Positions 43,426-43,569 of a stretch of 43,569 nucleotides of DNA are shown here, piece by piece. The stretch is from Rhodoferax sp. OV413. GTDB lineage: Bacteria > Pseudomonadota > Gammaproteobacteria > Pseudomonadales > Pseudohongiellaceae. Under the pieces are notes generated by a model. It was not told the DNA's origin and did no database searches. It saw only the letters and a program-made list of their open reading frames with translations. The translations under genes were made by a program, and so were the position numbers. Within the stretch, counting starts at the first letter, position 1; each line of letters begins with the position of its first letter. The stretch spans positions 1 to 43,569 of the forward strand of contig CALQJO020000024.1 of assembly GCA_943330915.2 (NCBI GenBank), read 5' to 3'.

Positions 43426-43569
43426 TTATTGAAACAGCGGATACATTGACCCAAGCAACAGCACACCCATCACCAGATTAAACACTCTGGCTTTTATTGG
43501 ATCCAGCAAAAACGTTCGCAGACTGGCACCAAACAGATTCCACAGACTGATGACTGGCATACCCAACAC
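43426..43569 (-). CDS. LysE/RhtB-family amino-acid exporter, C-terminal fragment
   Basis: The last 47 codons of a minus-strand gene that continues past the right edge of the window. The translated end reads SLWNLFGASLRTFLLDP, then IKARVFNLVMGVLLLGSM and YPLFQ-stop. A polar loop of the form LRxxLxDPxxxRxFN followed by a final membrane helix is the usual C-terminus of LysE/RhtB amino-acid exporters. The stop is TAA (43428-43426). Family-level call only; the substrate cannot be predicted from the fragment. Confidence 0.7.
   Translation of the reverse strand: MLGMPVISLWNLFGASLRTFLLDPIKARVFNLVMGVLLLGSMYPLFQ

Overview
The window reads as a chromosomal segment of a free-living, probably marine, gammaproteobacterium. 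The evidence is the gene content: lptF/lptG with a leucyl aminopeptidase and valS nearby, an ElaA-type acetyltransferase, sbcCD, and a MoxR-DUF58-TgpA operon. Base composition is moderate throughout. I see no insertion sequence, prophage, CRISPR array, rRNA or tRNA. Species cannot be fixed from the sequence alone.

Region 1 (1-8.8 kb) is the most unusual part. It holds a CDP-alcohol phosphatidyltransferase and a flippase-like membrane protein (+). Next comes a minus-strand operon that starts with GTP cyclohydrolase II (ribA) and continues with a stand-alone RibD-type reductase, an atypical zinc-alcohol-dehydrogenase-family protein and a 6-pyruvoyl-tetrahydropterin-synthase homologue that has lost its catalytic residues. 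A divergent glycosyltransferase-methyltransferase pair follows, then a membrane-anchored sulfatase-fold enzyme. Together these look like an undescribed pathway that diverts the first riboflavin intermediates into a glycosylated, methylated pterin- or pyrimidine-like product, possibly attached to a lipid. The end product is inference.

Region 2 (8.7-12.6 kb) has a Fur-box-like site between divergent promoters for the sulfatase-fold gene and a Tat-exported aldo/keto reductase. It also holds an RNase J-like metallo-hydrolase, a VanX-like D-Ala-D-Ala dipeptidase lipoprotein and a roughly 530-base gap without a convincing gene.

Region 3 (12.6-24.7 kb) pairs an isopropylmalate-dehydrogenase-family enzyme with a Leptospira-type citramalate synthase, which suggests the citramalate route to 2-oxobutyrate and isoleucine. 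An RDD membrane protein lies between them. It continues with a thioesterase-lptF-lptG operon (LPS export), pepA, a DMT permease, valS and an ElaA-like acetyltransferase, closed by a strong bidirectional terminator.

Region 4 (24.7-43.6 kb) starts with two divergent exported peptidases (DUF885 and M13 lipoproteins). A PIN-PhoH ATPase, a divergent ADP-ribosylglycohydrolase-like protein, a secreted calcineurin-like phosphoesterase and a beta-propeller-like lipoprotein with a CxCC motif follow. The region ends with the MoxR-DUF58-TgpA operon, the sbcD-sbcC nuclease operon and the 3' end of a LysE-type exporter that runs off the window.
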